Positions 33,823-43,462 of a stretch of 51,103 nt of DNA are shown here, piece by piece. Source of the DNA: an uncultured bacterium (lineage in GTDB: Bacteria; Verrucomicrobiota; Lentisphaeria; Victivallales; Victivallaceae). Within the stretch, counting starts at the first letter, position 1. Every line of letters begins with the position of its first letter. Location: positions 1 to 51,103 of the forward strand of contig URVC01000029.1 of the NCBI GenBank assembly GCA_900551245.1, in the 5' to 3' direction. The position numbers were made by a program, and so were the translations under genes. The notes under the pieces were generated by a model. The model saw only the letters and a list, made by a program, of their open reading frames with translations. It did not search any database and was not told where the DNA came from.

Positions 33823-34728
33823 TTATTCGTTTGAAATGAATTTTTTGCGGAATGCCCCCGGGTTGGCGCCGAATTTCCCGGTAAAACAGCGGTAGAAGTA
33901 GGAGAGGTCGTTGAAGCCGGAGGCAAAACAGATTTCGGAAATGTTCCGATTGGTCCGGGTGAGCTGTTCCGCCGCTTCGTTGAGGCGGCGGATGCGCACG
34001 GAGTCCATGATGGTCTGCCCGGTTCCCGCCCGGTAGATCCGGCAGAGGCGGCTCTTGTCGATGCCGATCTTTTCCGCCAGGGTATCGAGCCGGAACTCTT
34101 CGGCAAAATGCTTTTCGATCAGGTGGTCGATGTAGTCCACCACCTGGTCGGTGGCCTGGTGCCGGGCGGTCCGGTTCCCTTTGCGGGCGAGCAGGATCAG
34201 CAACTCCAGCAGCAGCAGTTTGAGGCGCGAACGGTAGTTCTGCGGCATCTTGTTGAATTCCCGCTCCATCGTCTTGACGATCCGCCGGATTTCCATATCG
34301 CTTTCGGTGATGTAAAGCAGTTCCCGGGGGCGGTCGTTGTTGCCGGGGTTCCAGTTCATGATCGAAAAGAAATCGAAGTCATCCTGCAGTTCATTCAACC
34401 CGTCAGTCACCAGCTCCGGCATGAAGAGAATGTTGTAGATCTCCAGCTGCTTCGACTGGATGCTGAAGGTTGTGACGTCCTCGGGGTGAATCAGAAAGAT
34501 GCTGCCCGGCTGAATCGGATACCGCTGTTCGTTGATCAGCTTTTCCCCGAATCCATCAAGGATGTAGATGATCTTCCAGAATTCACGGCGAAAGCGTTTG
34601 CTCTCGTTGTAATCCTCCGGCAGATCGATCTCCCGCCGGATGTGGAAGGGAAAATCGCTGTCAAAAAACGAGTACTTGTGAAAGCATCTGGTATTTTTTG
34701 CCGGCTCTGTTCCCATTTTCCTCACCAT
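33823..34728 (-). CDS. AraC family transcriptional regulator
   Basis: A 301-residue regulator with an N-terminal cupin sensor (ILDGFGEKLINEQRYPIQPG) and C-terminal double helix-turn-helix, ending ISEICFASGFNDLSYFYRCF. ATG at 34728 or 34716 could be the start. It sits between the arabinose/fucose isomerase-like gene upstream and the SGNH esterase downstream, all on the minus strand. It is therefore likely to regulate isomerase and esterase genes for the same sugar source. Confidence 0.93.
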   Translation of the reverse strand: MVRKMGTEPAKNTRCFHKYSFFDSDFPFHIRREIDLPEDYNESKRFRREFWKIIYILDGFGEKLINEQRYPIQPGSIFLIHPEDVTTFSIQSKQLEIYNILFMPELVTDGLNELQDDFDFFSIMNWNPGNNDRPRELLYITESDMEIRRIVKTMEREFNKMPQNYRSRLKLLLLELLILLARKGNRTARHQATDQVVDYIDHLIEKHFAEEFRLDTLAEKIGIDKSRLCRIYRAGTGQTIMDSVRIRRLNEAAEQLTRTNRNISEICFASGFNDLSYFYRCFTGKFGANPGAFRKKFISNE

Positions 34729-34748
34729 GCTGCGCCCTTTTTACAATA

Positions 34749-34784
34749 CCGCGGCGGAAAGAGCTTGTCAAGTTTCCGCCGCGG
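34749..34784 (-). terminator. Hairpin between isomerase and AraC genes
   Basis: CCGCGGCGGAAA (34749-34760) and TTTCCGCCGCGG (34773-34784) form a perfect 12-bp stem just past the isomerase stop. A proper T-run is missing, so it may act as a partial terminator or as an mRNA stabiliser. Confidence 0.55.
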
Positions 34785-34794
34785 CTTTCGCCGG

Positions 34795-36258
34795 TCAGCG
34801 GCCGGCGGGAATGATCACCGCTTCGATGCCGAGTGCATCGGCGACTTTTCGGATGGTTTCGGCATGGTGCCCGATGCCGAGCGCGAAATGGTGGGTCGGC
34901 CCCTCCGCCACCCAGCGGGCAAGGAAGGTCCGCACATCCGGCAGGAATTTCCCGTGGGTGTTGGTGTTCCCGGTCGGCGGGATCGGGCCGGCGACCGATT
35001 CGCCCTCGGCGATAATGAACTTGAATTTCCCGTCCGCCTTGACCCCGATGCTCAGCATGGTGATCGGACCGGTCTTGATGTTGAATTCCACACCGGCGCC
35101 CGAACCGGGTTTGCCGTGGTACTTCTTCAAACTGCGGATGACCGGCCGGCGGTCGGCGATGTTGAGGTGGTGGGGACCGTCGTGACCGACCAGCACCGTG
35201 TCGTTGGCGAAATCCACCGGGTGGAATTCCGCGAAGGAGCCGCCGATTTCGAGCCGGTCCATAATCAGCATCGCCAGACAGGTCTTGATGTCGAATTCGC
35301 CGCACATCGGGAATCCGGCGCTGGTCAGCAGCGAGTTGCCGACGATGAAGTTGGTCACCAGTTTCCGGACCGGCGAGCCGGGTTCGCCTTCGTAGTAGTA
35401 GGCGAGGCCGTCGAGCGATTTTGCCGCGATGTATTTCTCGAGCGTCACGGCGACGACGGCGGCGGTTTCGAGGTCGGCGTCGGTGAGCTTGCAGGTCAGC
35501 GGGTCGGAGACCGGGTCTGGCGTGTCGAAGAAGTCGAGAATCCGCTTCTTCATCGCCGCGACCTCTTCTCCAGCCGGATCGATGGAGCGGTAGATCGGCA
35601 TCATCTGATCGGCTTCGCACTGGACGACGTGACAGCCGAACTGGGCGGTGACGGCGGTCGGGTCGGTCTGCATGTCGAGCATCGCTTCGAGCACGTGGCC
35701 GAGGTGGCCGATGCGGGCGCGGCGCAGGTCGTGGAGCACGTGGGCAACCCGGCACCATTCGGCGAGCTGAGCATCGGCGGCGGCATCGCCTTCAAGCATG
35801 CCGAGAACCAGCGGCGGCGGTGTCTTGCCCATGCGGATCGCCACCCCGGTGAATTCCGGCACCGAGCAGAGATCGTCATTGCAGAGCTGCATGTAGGTCG
35901 TGGCGTGTTCATAATCCAGCGCGGAGAGCGGCTGGAGTGCGACAAGCACCACCGGAACGTTCATTTCACGCACGATCGCGCCGAAGGTGGCGCTGGTGGC
36001 GTACGTGAGCATATCCACGAAGAGGATGTCGAGGTCCGCGGCTTTGATTTTCGGCAGGGCTTCGAAGGCGCGCTGCGCGTTGTCGACCATGCCGAAGGAG
36101 ATGACTTCCACCTGGTTGGCGGCGAGCTTCTGCTCGAGTTTCTCCATTTTCTTCATCAGTTCGTCGAGCAGCCCGGGAAACTGTTCCCAGTAGGTGTCCA
36201 GACCGACTCCCATCAAGCCGGCTCGTGCGGTAAGTGGTTTTCTGCGTTCGATTTTCAT
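34795..36258 (-). CDS. L-arabinose/L-fucose isomerase family protein
   Basis: A 487-residue cytoplasmic enzyme of the arabinose isomerase type. Supporting segments are KAADLDILFVDMLTYATSAT, VVLVALQPLSALDYEHATT, FPMCGEFDIKTCLAML and VGHDGPHHLNI; Glu and His residues here are probable metal ligands. It is distinct from the shorter paralogue at 17223-18575. It would feed a pentose or deoxyhexose into central metabolism. An AraC gene follows on the same strand. The substrate is not proven. Confidence 0.87.
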   Translation of the reverse strand: MKIERRKPLTARAGLMGVGLDTYWEQFPGLLDELMKKMEKLEQKLAANQVEVISFGMVDNAQRAFEALPKIKAADLDILFVDMLTYATSATFGAIVREMNVPVVLVALQPLSALDYEHATTYMQLCNDDLCSVPEFTGVAIRMGKTPPPLVLGMLEGDAAADAQLAEWCRVAHVLHDLRRARIGHLGHVLEAMLDMQTDPTAVTAQFGCHVVQCEADQMMPIYRSIDPAGEEVAAMKKRILDFFDTPDPVSDPLTCKLTDADLETAAVVAVTLEKYIAAKSLDGLAYYYEGEPGSPVRKLVTNFIVGNSLLTSAGFPMCGEFDIKTCLAMLIMDRLEIGGSFAEFHPVDFANDTVLVGHDGPHHLNIADRRPVIRSLKKYHGKPGSGAGVEFNIKTGPITMLSIGVKADGKFKFIIAEGESVAGPIPPTGNTNTHGKFLPDVRTFLARWVAEGPTHHFALGIGHHAETIRKVADALGIEAVIIPAGR

Positions 36259-36814
36259 TTTTCCCCCTTTTCTGCATGGAGTTGATGATGTCTTCTGCTG
36301 CGGTATAGTATAGTTGAAAAAGTATCGTCATGCTTGGGGGGAATTTCCTTGCATCCGTTTTTTTGCTAAAAGTCAATACAGTCCAAAAAAAATCCATGAC
36401 ATGCCTCTTTTTTCGCGGTATTTGCAAAGTTTTGAAAACTGTTGTTGAGATATTATAATTATTTTGTTATAAATATGATAAATAGATTTTAAATCGTTGA
36501 TTCATGCAAAAGACAATATTCTCTTTATCAAGCAGGATTTGTGAGGCTCTTTTTTATTGAAAGCTAACACTTTAATTGCCGATTTAATACTTGACAATTT
36601 TCGGAATATGGAGTATATTATCCGGAGAAGAGGGAAGGGTATTGGGGCGGCAATGGGAAACAGGCCGCATAAAATGGTTTTTAAAAACATATAAATCTTT
36701 GTATTGCATTGTTTTAATGGCAATGGTGTGCAATTGAATTTTTTCAGATGTTTAAAACGGTGATGATGCCGTTTGAGAAATAGAAAAAACCATTCTGGAT
36801 GTGGAGGTGTGATC
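36259..36814. promoter_or_regulatory. Divergent intergenic region with two glycogen-side promoters
   Basis: This 556-base AT-rich gap holds no convincing gene. Plus-strand promoters are TTGAGA (36445-36450), 17 bases, TATAAA (36468-36473), and a near-perfect TTGACA (36591-36596), 17 bases, TATATT (36614-36619); both point at the glycogen operon. The second gives a leader of about 190 bases, containing a possible 13-codon peptide frame (36653-36694) with no good ribosome site. Toward the minus-strand isomerase a TATACT -10 lies near 36304-36309 without a good -35. TTTGCAAA (36421-36428) is a possible regulator site. Confidence 0.65.
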
Positions 36815-37117
36815 ATGGCGAGAAGAAATATGGCGAAAACGCCGCGCGCGCCGCGCAGAAGTGTCACTTTCATCCTGGAGGACGCTCCCGGCAAGGATGT
36901 CCGGGTGGCCGGCTCCTTCAACGGCTGGAAGCCGGAAAAGCAACTGGTCGACAAGGAGAACTCCGGCGTTTACAGCTGCCGCATGCTTCTTGAGCCCGGT
37001 ACCTACGAGTACAAGTTCGTCGTGGACGGCGAGTGGAAGCTGGATGAGGGCAATCCCAATTTTGCTCCGAATTCGCTCGGCACGCTCAACAGCGTGCTGG
37101 TGGTCGATGCGAAGTGA
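36815..37117 (+). CDS. Stand-alone glycogen-binding (CBM48/AMPK-type) protein
   Basis: A 100-residue protein consisting of a basic N-terminal tail (ARRNMAKTPRAPRRS) and one early-set carbohydrate-binding domain of the isoamylase/AMPK-beta kind. VRVAGSFNGWKPEKQL carries the conserved sugar-stacking Trp, and YEYKFVVDGEWKLDEGNP is the usual second half. It has no enzymatic domain. The ATG at 36815 has GGAGGT upstream. As first gene of the glycogen operon it may tether enzymes to glycogen particles; that role is inferred. Confidence 0.88.
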   Translation: MARRNMAKTPRAPRRSVTFILEDAPGKDVRVAGSFNGWKPEKQLVDKENSGVYSCRMLLEPGTYEYKFVVDGEWKLDEGNPNFAPNSLGTLNSVLVVDAK

Positions 37118-37273
37118 GAGTTTTTTTACACCATTTCTTGCTGAGATGAAATTCGACGGATGAGGCGCCGGCTTTCTGTGGAGAAGGGGCCTGTCGTGTT
37201 GACGGGGGCGGCCTTCCCCGGGGGATGTCCGAGGCTTTTTCCGAAACAACAATAACCCAGACGGATGTTTTTT

Positions 37274-39823
37274 ATGGAACTTCAACTTTACAATGTGGCT
37301 CCCCGGATTCCGGATGAGCTCAAGTTTCTGGAAACTCTTTCCAATAACATCTGGTGGTGCTGGCATCCGCAGGCCATCGAGCTTTTTGTGCGCATCAACC
37401 CGAATCTCTGGCGGGATGTCTCCGGCAGTGTCAAGGAGTTTCTCCGGATGGTGCCGCAGGCGAGACTTGAGGAGCTGGCGCGGGATTCCGGTTATATCCG
37501 CCAGCTGCGTGCGGTGCAGGCAGAGTTTGAACGCGTGATTCCCAAACAGGATGACGTCAGCAAGCGGACGGTTGCCTATTTCTCTCTGGAATTCGGCATC
37601 CACGAGAGCATCCGGATTTTCTCCGGCGGTCTCGGCGTGCTCGCCGGCGACCACTTGAAGGCCGCGTCCGATCTCAAACTGCCGCTGATCGCGGTCGGGC
37701 TGCTCTACCGTCAGGGGTATTTCCGGCAGGTGCTGGACCGCAATGGCTGGCAGACCGAACACTATCCGGTTTCGGAAATTCACAACCTTCCTGTGGTGCG
37801 CGGCTGCGACCCCAGCGGCAAACCGGTGACGATCAGCATCCGTCTGGTGGACCGCGATCTCTATGCCGCGGTCTGGGTGCTGTGGGTCGGCAATGTGCCG
37901 CTGCTGCTGCTCGACACCGAGCTGCCGCAGAACCCGCCGGATCTGCGCGAAGTGACCTGGCGGCTCTACGGCGGCGACAAGCGCATGCGGCTCCATCAGG
38001 AACTGCTGCTCGGAATCGGCGGATTCAAGGCGCTGGTTGCGATGGGATACTCGCCTGCCGTCTGCCATATGAACGAGGGGCATGCCGGGTTCCTTTCGCT
38101 TGCGCGGATTTCGCATCTGGTCAACGATGTCGGCTATGAGCCGGACGTTGCGCTGGAAACGGTCTGGCGCTCGAATGTGTTTACCACGCACACGCCGGTT
38201 CCGGCCGGCAACGAGGTGTTCGACATCAATCTGGTGCGTCCGTATCTGGAGGTGTTCGCCAACGAAGCGCACCTCAATGTGGATCGTGTCATCCGCTGGG
38301 GTATTCCGATCAACGAGCGGGATCATGCCAGCGAGATGTCGATGACCGTGTTCGGTCTGCGGCTGGCCAACTACAGCAACGGCGTGAGCCGTCTGCATGG
38401 CGAGGTGGCGCGGGAAATGTGGAAGCATCTCTGGCCGCAACGTTCGGTTTCGGAGATTCCGATCGGCCACATCACCAACGGCGTGCACATCGCGTCGTGG
38501 GTCTCCACCCGTCTGTGGGGACTCTATGAGCGCTACCTGACCCCGAAATGGGCGAACAATCCGGACAAGGCCGTGCTGGCCGCCGGCATCCGCAGTCTGC
38601 CGGACGAGGAGCTCTGGATGGCGCACGAACTCTGCCGTCAGTCGCTGGTCCGCCGGGCCCGCCGCCTGATGCAGAACAACTTCCGCTATCTGACCGACGA
38701 TGCTTCCGCGGCCTCTTTCGCCAAGAAGAAGAATGTGCTTGACCCGGATATTCTGACGGTCGGTTTCGCGCGCCGCTTTGCCACCTACAAACGTGGCACG
38801 CTGCTGCTGCGCAATCCGGAGCGGCTGATCGCTCTGCTCAAGGACAAGACCCGGCCGGTGCAGTTCATCTTCGCCGGCAAGGCGCACCCGGCTGACGACG
38901 GCGGCAAACGGCTGATTCAGGAGCTGATTCAGTTCGCGCAGCGCGAGAACGTCCAGGACCGTCTGCTCTTCCTGGAGAATTACGACATCGGCATGGCCCG
39001 GTCGCTGGTGCAGGGGGTGGACGTCTGGCTCAACACGCCGCGCCGCCCGCAGGAGGCGAGTGGAACATCCGGCATGAAGGCCGCGGTGAACGGCGTCATC
39101 AACTGCAGCATCCTCGACGGCTGGTGGGCCGAAGCCTACAACGGCGAAAACGGCTGGGCGATCGAGGGGAACGACTACTACACGGAGGATGAGGACCGCG
39201 ACAACTACGAGTCGCAGGAGCTCTTCAACCTGCTGGAAAACGAGATCATTCCCTGCTTCTACGAGCGTGCCGGCGGCGATCTCCCGGTCCGCTGGATCAA
39301 GCGGATGAAGGAGTCGATCGTGACCGGACTCGGGGATTTCTCCAGCACCCGCATGGTGGAGGATTACGACCGGATGTTCTATCGTCCGGCGACGAAGGCC
39401 TACGAGGAGCTGACGGCCGACAACGCGGCCTACGCCCGTGAGCTGGTTGCCCGCAAGGAGCGGTATGTCCGGAACTTCGACGGCGGCAAGCTCTACATCG
39501 AGCAGCCGAAGGTGGATGGCAGCCTGGAGAACATGCATGTCGGCGACCGTTTCCGGGTCTCGACCCGCGTCTATCTGGGCGAACTCAAGCCGGAAGAGGT
39601 CGATGTCGAAGCCTATTACGGGACCGTGAATGCCCACAACGAGATCATCTCCAGCGTATCGGAGAAGATGCACGTGCTGGAGAACTTCGGCAACGGCAAC
39701 TACCGTTACGGCTGTGAAGTGACCTGTAAGGTGTCCGGCCGGTTCGGATTGACCGGCCGCATCAAGGCCAGCGGAAAAGAGTGGGACAACAGCGTCCCCG
39801 GCTTCATGTGCTGGCCGAAATAA
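37274..39823 (+). CDS. glgP: Alpha-glucan (glycogen) phosphorylase
   Basis: A phosphorylase of about 849 residues that releases glucose 1-phosphate from glycogen in the cytoplasm. The N-terminal DUF3417 domain (LKFLETLSNNIWWCWHPQA) marks the shorter alpha-glucan phosphorylase branch. The PLP lysine is about K601 in ASGTSGMKAAVNG, and FARRFATYKRGTLLL forms part of the phosphate site. After about residue 705 comes a C-terminal beta-sandwich region. ATG at 37274 is preferred; 37265 is possible. It follows the glycogen-binding gene after 156 bases, which hold no gene. Confidence 0.93.
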   Translation: MELQLYNVAPRIPDELKFLETLSNNIWWCWHPQAIELFVRINPNLWRDVSGSVKEFLRMVPQARLEELARDSGYIRQLRAVQAEFERVIPKQDDVSKRTVAYFSLEFGIHESIRIFSGGLGVLAGDHLKAASDLKLPLIAVGLLYRQGYFRQVLDRNGWQTEHYPVSEIHNLPVVRGCDPSGKPVTISIRLVDRDLYAAVWVLWVGNVPLLLLDTELPQNPPDLREVTWRLYGGDKRMRLHQELLLGIGGFKALVAMGYSPAVCHMNEGHAGFLSLARISHLVNDVGYEPDVALETVWRSNVFTTHTPVPAGNEVFDINLVRPYLEVFANEAHLNVDRVIRWGIPINERDHASEMSMTVFGLRLANYSNGVSRLHGEVAREMWKHLWPQRSVSEIPIGHITNGVHIASWVSTRLWGLYERYLTPKWANNPDKAVLAAGIRSLPDEELWMAHELCRQSLVRRARRLMQNNFRYLTDDASAASFAKKKNVLDPDILTVGFARRFATYKRGTLLLRNPERLIALLKDKTRPVQFIFAGKAHPADDGGKRLIQELIQFAQRENVQDRLLFLENYDIGMARSLVQGVDVWLNTPRRPQEASGTSGMKAAVNGVINCSILDGWWAEAYNGENGWAIEGNDYYTEDEDRDNYESQELFNLLENEIIPCFYERAGGDLPVRWIKRMKESIVTGLGDFSSTRMVEDYDRMFYRPATKAYEELTADNAAYARELVARKERYVRNFDGGKLYIEQPKVDGSLENMHVGDRFRVSTRVYLGELKPEEVDVEAYYGTVNAHNEIISSVSEKMHVLENFGNGNYRYGCEVTCKVSGRFGLTGRIKASGKEWDNSVPGFMCWPK

Positions 39824-39842
39824 CAGTGTTGCAACAGTTCCG

Positions 39843-39870
39843 GTCCGCCGTCCGGTTCCGGGCGGCGGAC
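39843..39870 (+). other. Intercistronic hairpin between phosphorylase and synthase
   Basis: GTCCGCCG (39843-39850) pairs with CGGCGGAC (39863-39870). There is no T-run, so it more likely adjusts mRNA processing or stability than ends transcription. Confidence 0.4.
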
Positions 39871-39889
39871 GGAGCGGGGGGAGAGGAAA

Positions 39890-41419
39890 ATGCATAAGAG
39901 ACAGGAGAAAAGCAAACCGAGAATTCTGGTCGTCACTCCGGAGATCACCTATCTGCCGGAGGGGATGGGCAATATGGGCAACATTCTGCGGGCCAAGGCG
40001 GGGGGGCTGGCCGACGTTTCCGCCTCTCTGGTGGGCGCGCTGTTCCGTCAGGGGGCCGACGTACATGTCGCGCTTCCGCACTACCGGAGAATGTTTCACA
40101 TCGATGTGGGTAAACTCATCAGCGACGAGCTGCGGGTTTACATGAACCATCTGCATAACAGCCGGATCCATCTGGCGGAGGACCGTATTTTCTACTACCG
40201 GGATGCGGTTTACAGCAACTATTCCGACGACAGTTTCCGGCAGGCGATGGCGTTTCAGCGCGAGGTGATCAACAATATCATCCCGACGGTGAAACCCGAT
40301 CTTATCCACTGCAATGACTGGATGACCGGATTGATTCCGGCGGCGGCGCGCCGCATGGGCATTCCCTGTCTCTTTACGGTGCACAACATCCACACCCAGA
40401 AGGCGACGCTCGATGCGATTGAAGACCGCGGCATCGATGCGGCGCCTTTCTGGCAGAACCTCTATTATGAGCGTCAGCCGATCAATTATGAAGAGAGCCG
40501 CTCGACCAACCCGGTCGACCAGCTCGCCAGCGGCATCTTTGCCGCGCACTTCATCAACACGGTCAGCCCGACCTTCCTCAAGGAGGTGGTGGACGGGCGC
40601 CACTCCTTCGTGCCGGAGAACATCCGCCGGGAAATGGCGGGCAAGTACTATGCCGGCTGTGCAACCGGTATTCTGAACTCCCCGGATGAGGATTGCAAGC
40701 CGGAGGTGGATCCCTATCTTGAGGTGAAATTCGACGCCGACACTCATGTGCAGGCAAAGCAGGTCAACAAGATCGCTTTCCAGGCGCGGACCGGCTTGAA
40801 GGTCGACCAGAATGCGCCGCTCTTCTTCTGGCCGTCCCGGCTGGATCCGGTGCAGAAGGGGTGCCAGCTGCTGGCGGATGTGCTGTATGAGCTGGTCCAC
40901 CGTTACTGGGAGAAGAACCTTCAGATCGCCTTTGTCGCCAACGGCAGCTATCAGAAGGTGTTCCGCGATATTGTCGCCTTCCACGACTTCTACGACCGGG
41001 TGACGGTCTGTGACTTTGACGAAGGATTGTCTCATCTGGCCTTCGCCGCCTCGGATTTCATCTTGATGCCTTCTCTCTTCGAGCCCTGCGGCCTGCCGCA
41101 GATGACCTGTCAGTATTACGGCAGCCTGCCGGTGGTTCATGACACCGGCGGTCTGCACGATACGGTTGATCCGCTCGACATTGCGAAGAACACCGGCAAC
41201 GGGTTCCGCTTTGAGACCTACGATGACGGCGGTCTGCTCTGGGCGGTGGGCGAGGCGATGCACTTCTACGAGCAGCCGGCCGAGGTCAAGGAGAACATCA
41301 TCAGCCGTGTGATGCGTGAATCCCGGCAGCGGTTCAACCACGACGTGACGGCGCAGGCGTACATCAAGATTTACGAAAGCATGCTGGCGCGTCCGCTGGT
41401 TCAGCACAGCATCAGCTGA
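39890..41419 (+). CDS. glgA: Glycogen synthase (GT5)
   Basis: A 509-residue glycosyltransferase that extends glycogen from a nucleotide-glucose donor. The donor motif KxGGLxDV is K36 in KAGGLADV, and the C-terminal retaining-transferase motif is FEPCGLPQMTCQYYGSLP with the catalytic Glu. Between the first strand and the donor motif there are about ten extra residues (EGMGNMGNILR) compared with E. coli GlgA. It begins 66 bases after the phosphorylase and lies 20 bases before the branching enzyme, in one operon. GAGAGGA lies before the ATG. Confidence 0.92.
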   Translation: MHKRQEKSKPRILVVTPEITYLPEGMGNMGNILRAKAGGLADVSASLVGALFRQGADVHVALPHYRRMFHIDVGKLISDELRVYMNHLHNSRIHLAEDRIFYYRDAVYSNYSDDSFRQAMAFQREVINNIIPTVKPDLIHCNDWMTGLIPAAARRMGIPCLFTVHNIHTQKATLDAIEDRGIDAAPFWQNLYYERQPINYEESRSTNPVDQLASGIFAAHFINTVSPTFLKEVVDGRHSFVPENIRREMAGKYYAGCATGILNSPDEDCKPEVDPYLEVKFDADTHVQAKQVNKIAFQARTGLKVDQNAPLFFWPSRLDPVQKGCQLLADVLYELVHRYWEKNLQIAFVANGSYQKVFRDIVAFHDFYDRVTVCDFDEGLSHLAFAASDFILMPSLFEPCGLPQMTCQYYGSLPVVHDTGGLHDTVDPLDIAKNTGNGFRFETYDDGGLLWAVGEAMHFYEQPAEVKENIISRVMRESRQRFNHDVTAQAYIKIYESMLARPLVQHSIS

Positions 41420-41439
41420 AAATTCTGAAGGAGGCGGCC

Positions 41440-43443
41440 ATGGGGTTTCCGCGGCTTTCCAACGATCCGGAGGATCTCTGCCGGGATCCTTATCTTGCGC
41501 CGTGGCGTTCCGTGCTGGAGCGGCGCAGTGCAAAGGTGACGGAGACCATCCGGCGACTGACCGGCGGCAGAGTGTCGCTGGCGGATTTTGCCGCGGGTCA
41601 CGAGTATTTCGGGCTGCATTTCCGGGACGGGGCGTGGGTGATCCGCGAATGGGCGCCGCACGCCACCGGGATTACGCTCATCGGGGATTTTTCCGACTGG
41701 CAGAGACGGCCGGAGTTCCGTTTTTGCCGGCTGGAGCACGGTGTCTGGGAGCTCCGGCTTGGCGCGGATGTGCTGCGGCACGGCATGCACTATCTGCTCT
41801 ATGTCGAATGGCCGGAAGGGGAGGGGACGCGGATTCCCGCCTATGTCCGGCGGGTGGTGCAGGATCCCGGGACAAAGCTTTTTTCGGCACAGGTGTGGCA
41901 CCCGGAGGAACCCTATTGCTTTCGCTCTCCGATTCCGCCGCGGCCTGCGGCGCCGCTGATCTACGAATCCCACGTCGGCATGGCGCAGGAGGAGCCGAAG
42001 GTCGGCACCTACCGGGAGTATCGGGAGAAGATTCTGCCGCGGATTGCCCGGAGCGGCTACAACACCATCCAGCTGATGGCGGTGATGGAGCACCCTTATT
42101 ACGGCAGTTTCGGGTATCATGTGGCGAATTTCTTCGCCGTATCGAGCCGGTTCGGCACGCCGGAGGAGTTCAAGGAGCTGGTCGATGCCGCGCATGGCTA
42201 CGGATTGCGGGTGATCATCGATCTGGTGCACTCCCACGCCGTGAAGAACGAGACGGAGGGAATCGCCCGGATCGATGGGACGCGCTGCGCCTATTTTCAC
42301 GAAGGCGCGCGGGGCGAACACTCCGCCTGGGATTCGCTCTGCTTCGACTATTCCAAGCCGGAGGTGCTTCACTTCCTGCTGTCGAACTGCCGTTTCTATC
42401 TGGATGAGTACCGGGTGGACGGGTTCCGGTTCGACGGCGTGACCAGCATGATGTATCTGCATCACGGGCTGGGGCGCGCCTTCACCGACTACGCGGACTA
42501 TTTCGGCGATGAGATTGATGAGGATGCGATCACCTATCTCGCGCTGGCGAACCGGGTGATCCACGAGGTCCGGCCGGATGCGGTGACGGTGGCCGAGGAT
42601 GTGAGCGGCATGCCGGGGCTTGCCTCCTCTTCGCCCTGCGGCGGAATCGGGTTCGATTACCGCATGGCGATGGGGGTGACCGACATGTGGTTCCGGCTCT
42701 TCGACCTGCCGGATCAGGACTGGGATCTTTTTCACCTCTACTGGGAGCTGACCAACCACCGGCGTGACGAGCGTTCGATCAGCTATGTCGAGTGCCACGA
42801 TCAGGCGATCGTGGGGGGCAAGACGGCGATTTTCCGCCTGGCGGATGCGGCGATGTACGACGCGATGCACATCGGTTCGAACTCCCCCGCGGTGGATCGG
42901 GCGATGGCGCTGCACAAGATGGTGCGTCTGGCGACGGCGGCGGCGGCCGGGCACGGCTATTTGAACTTCATGGGCAATGAGTTCGGCCATCCGGAATGGA
43001 TTGATTTCCCGCGCGAGGGCAATCAGTGGTCGCTGAGTCATGCGCGGCGGCAGTGGTCGCTGGCGGATGCGCCGAATCTGCGGTTCCATTTCCTTCGGGA
43101 CTTCGACCGGGCGATGCTGGCCCTGGCGGGACGGGCGGAGTTTTATCATACCCGCCCGCAGGCGGTCCGGATTGACAACGAGTCGAAGGTGCTGATTTTC
43201 GAACGGGATGGCTACTGGTTCTGCTTCAACTTTCACCCGGAGCGTTCGCTGGTGGACTATGCGTTTGAAGTTCCGCCGGGCGAATTTGAGACGGTGCTGG
43301 ACTCCGATGCGCCGGAGTTCGGCGGCTTCGGATTGCGGCAGCCGGGTCAGCATTACTACTCCCGGTATGAAAATGGAGCGGAGGTCATCAGCGTCTATCT
43401 GCCCTGCCGTACTGCGCTGGTCCTGCACCGCCTGCCGCGCTGA
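41440..43443 (+). CDS. glgB: 1,4-alpha-glucan branching enzyme (GH13)
   Basis: A 667-residue branching enzyme that makes alpha-1,6 links in glycogen. An N-terminal CBM48 domain (FVIREWAPHATG-type: WVIREWAPHATGITLIGDF) precedes the GH13 barrel: YESHVGM, nucleophile D332 in DGFRFDGV, acid Glu near 385 in VAEDVSG, and the transition-state Asp in VECHDQ. The beta-rich tail completes it. The general sequence is nearer the eukaryote-like GH13_8 branching enzymes than to E. coli GlgB. AAGGAGG precedes the ATG. Confidence 0.93.
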   Translation: MGFPRLSNDPEDLCRDPYLAPWRSVLERRSAKVTETIRRLTGGRVSLADFAAGHEYFGLHFRDGAWVIREWAPHATGITLIGDFSDWQRRPEFRFCRLEHGVWELRLGADVLRHGMHYLLYVEWPEGEGTRIPAYVRRVVQDPGTKLFSAQVWHPEEPYCFRSPIPPRPAAPLIYESHVGMAQEEPKVGTYREYREKILPRIARSGYNTIQLMAVMEHPYYGSFGYHVANFFAVSSRFGTPEEFKELVDAAHGYGLRVIIDLVHSHAVKNETEGIARIDGTRCAYFHEGARGEHSAWDSLCFDYSKPEVLHFLLSNCRFYLDEYRVDGFRFDGVTSMMYLHHGLGRAFTDYADYFGDEIDEDAITYLALANRVIHEVRPDAVTVAEDVSGMPGLASSSPCGGIGFDYRMAMGVTDMWFRLFDLPDQDWDLFHLYWELTNHRRDERSISYVECHDQAIVGGKTAIFRLADAAMYDAMHIGSNSPAVDRAMALHKMVRLATAAAAGHGYLNFMGNEFGHPEWIDFPREGNQWSLSHARRQWSLADAPNLRFHFLRDFDRAMLALAGRAEFYHTRPQAVRIDNESKVLIFERDGYWFCFNFHPERSLVDYAFEVPPGEFETVLDSDAPEFGGFGLRQPGQHYYSRYENGAEVISVYLPCRTALVLHRLPR

Positions 43444-43462
43444 CCGGGGGAGGGGCGGTCAG
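43440..43462. terminator. Hairpin between the convergent glgB and GntR-type genes
   Basis: CTGACCG (43440-43446, including the glgB stop) pairs with CGGTCAG (43456-43462). There is no T-run on either side, so terminator strength is doubtful. Confidence 0.35.

Noticed and set aside
36653..36694. A 13-codon leader peptide before the glycogen operon
   Set aside because: It has a weak ribosome-binding site, no regulatory codon run and no attenuator-like hairpins after it.
36752..41533. A 1593-codon open frame on the minus strand opposite the glycogen genes
   Set aside because: It is the mirror of GC-rich coding DNA; the plus strand encodes complete glycogen enzymes with catalytic motifs and ribosome sites, and the minus product is Arg/His/Pro-rich with no domain.
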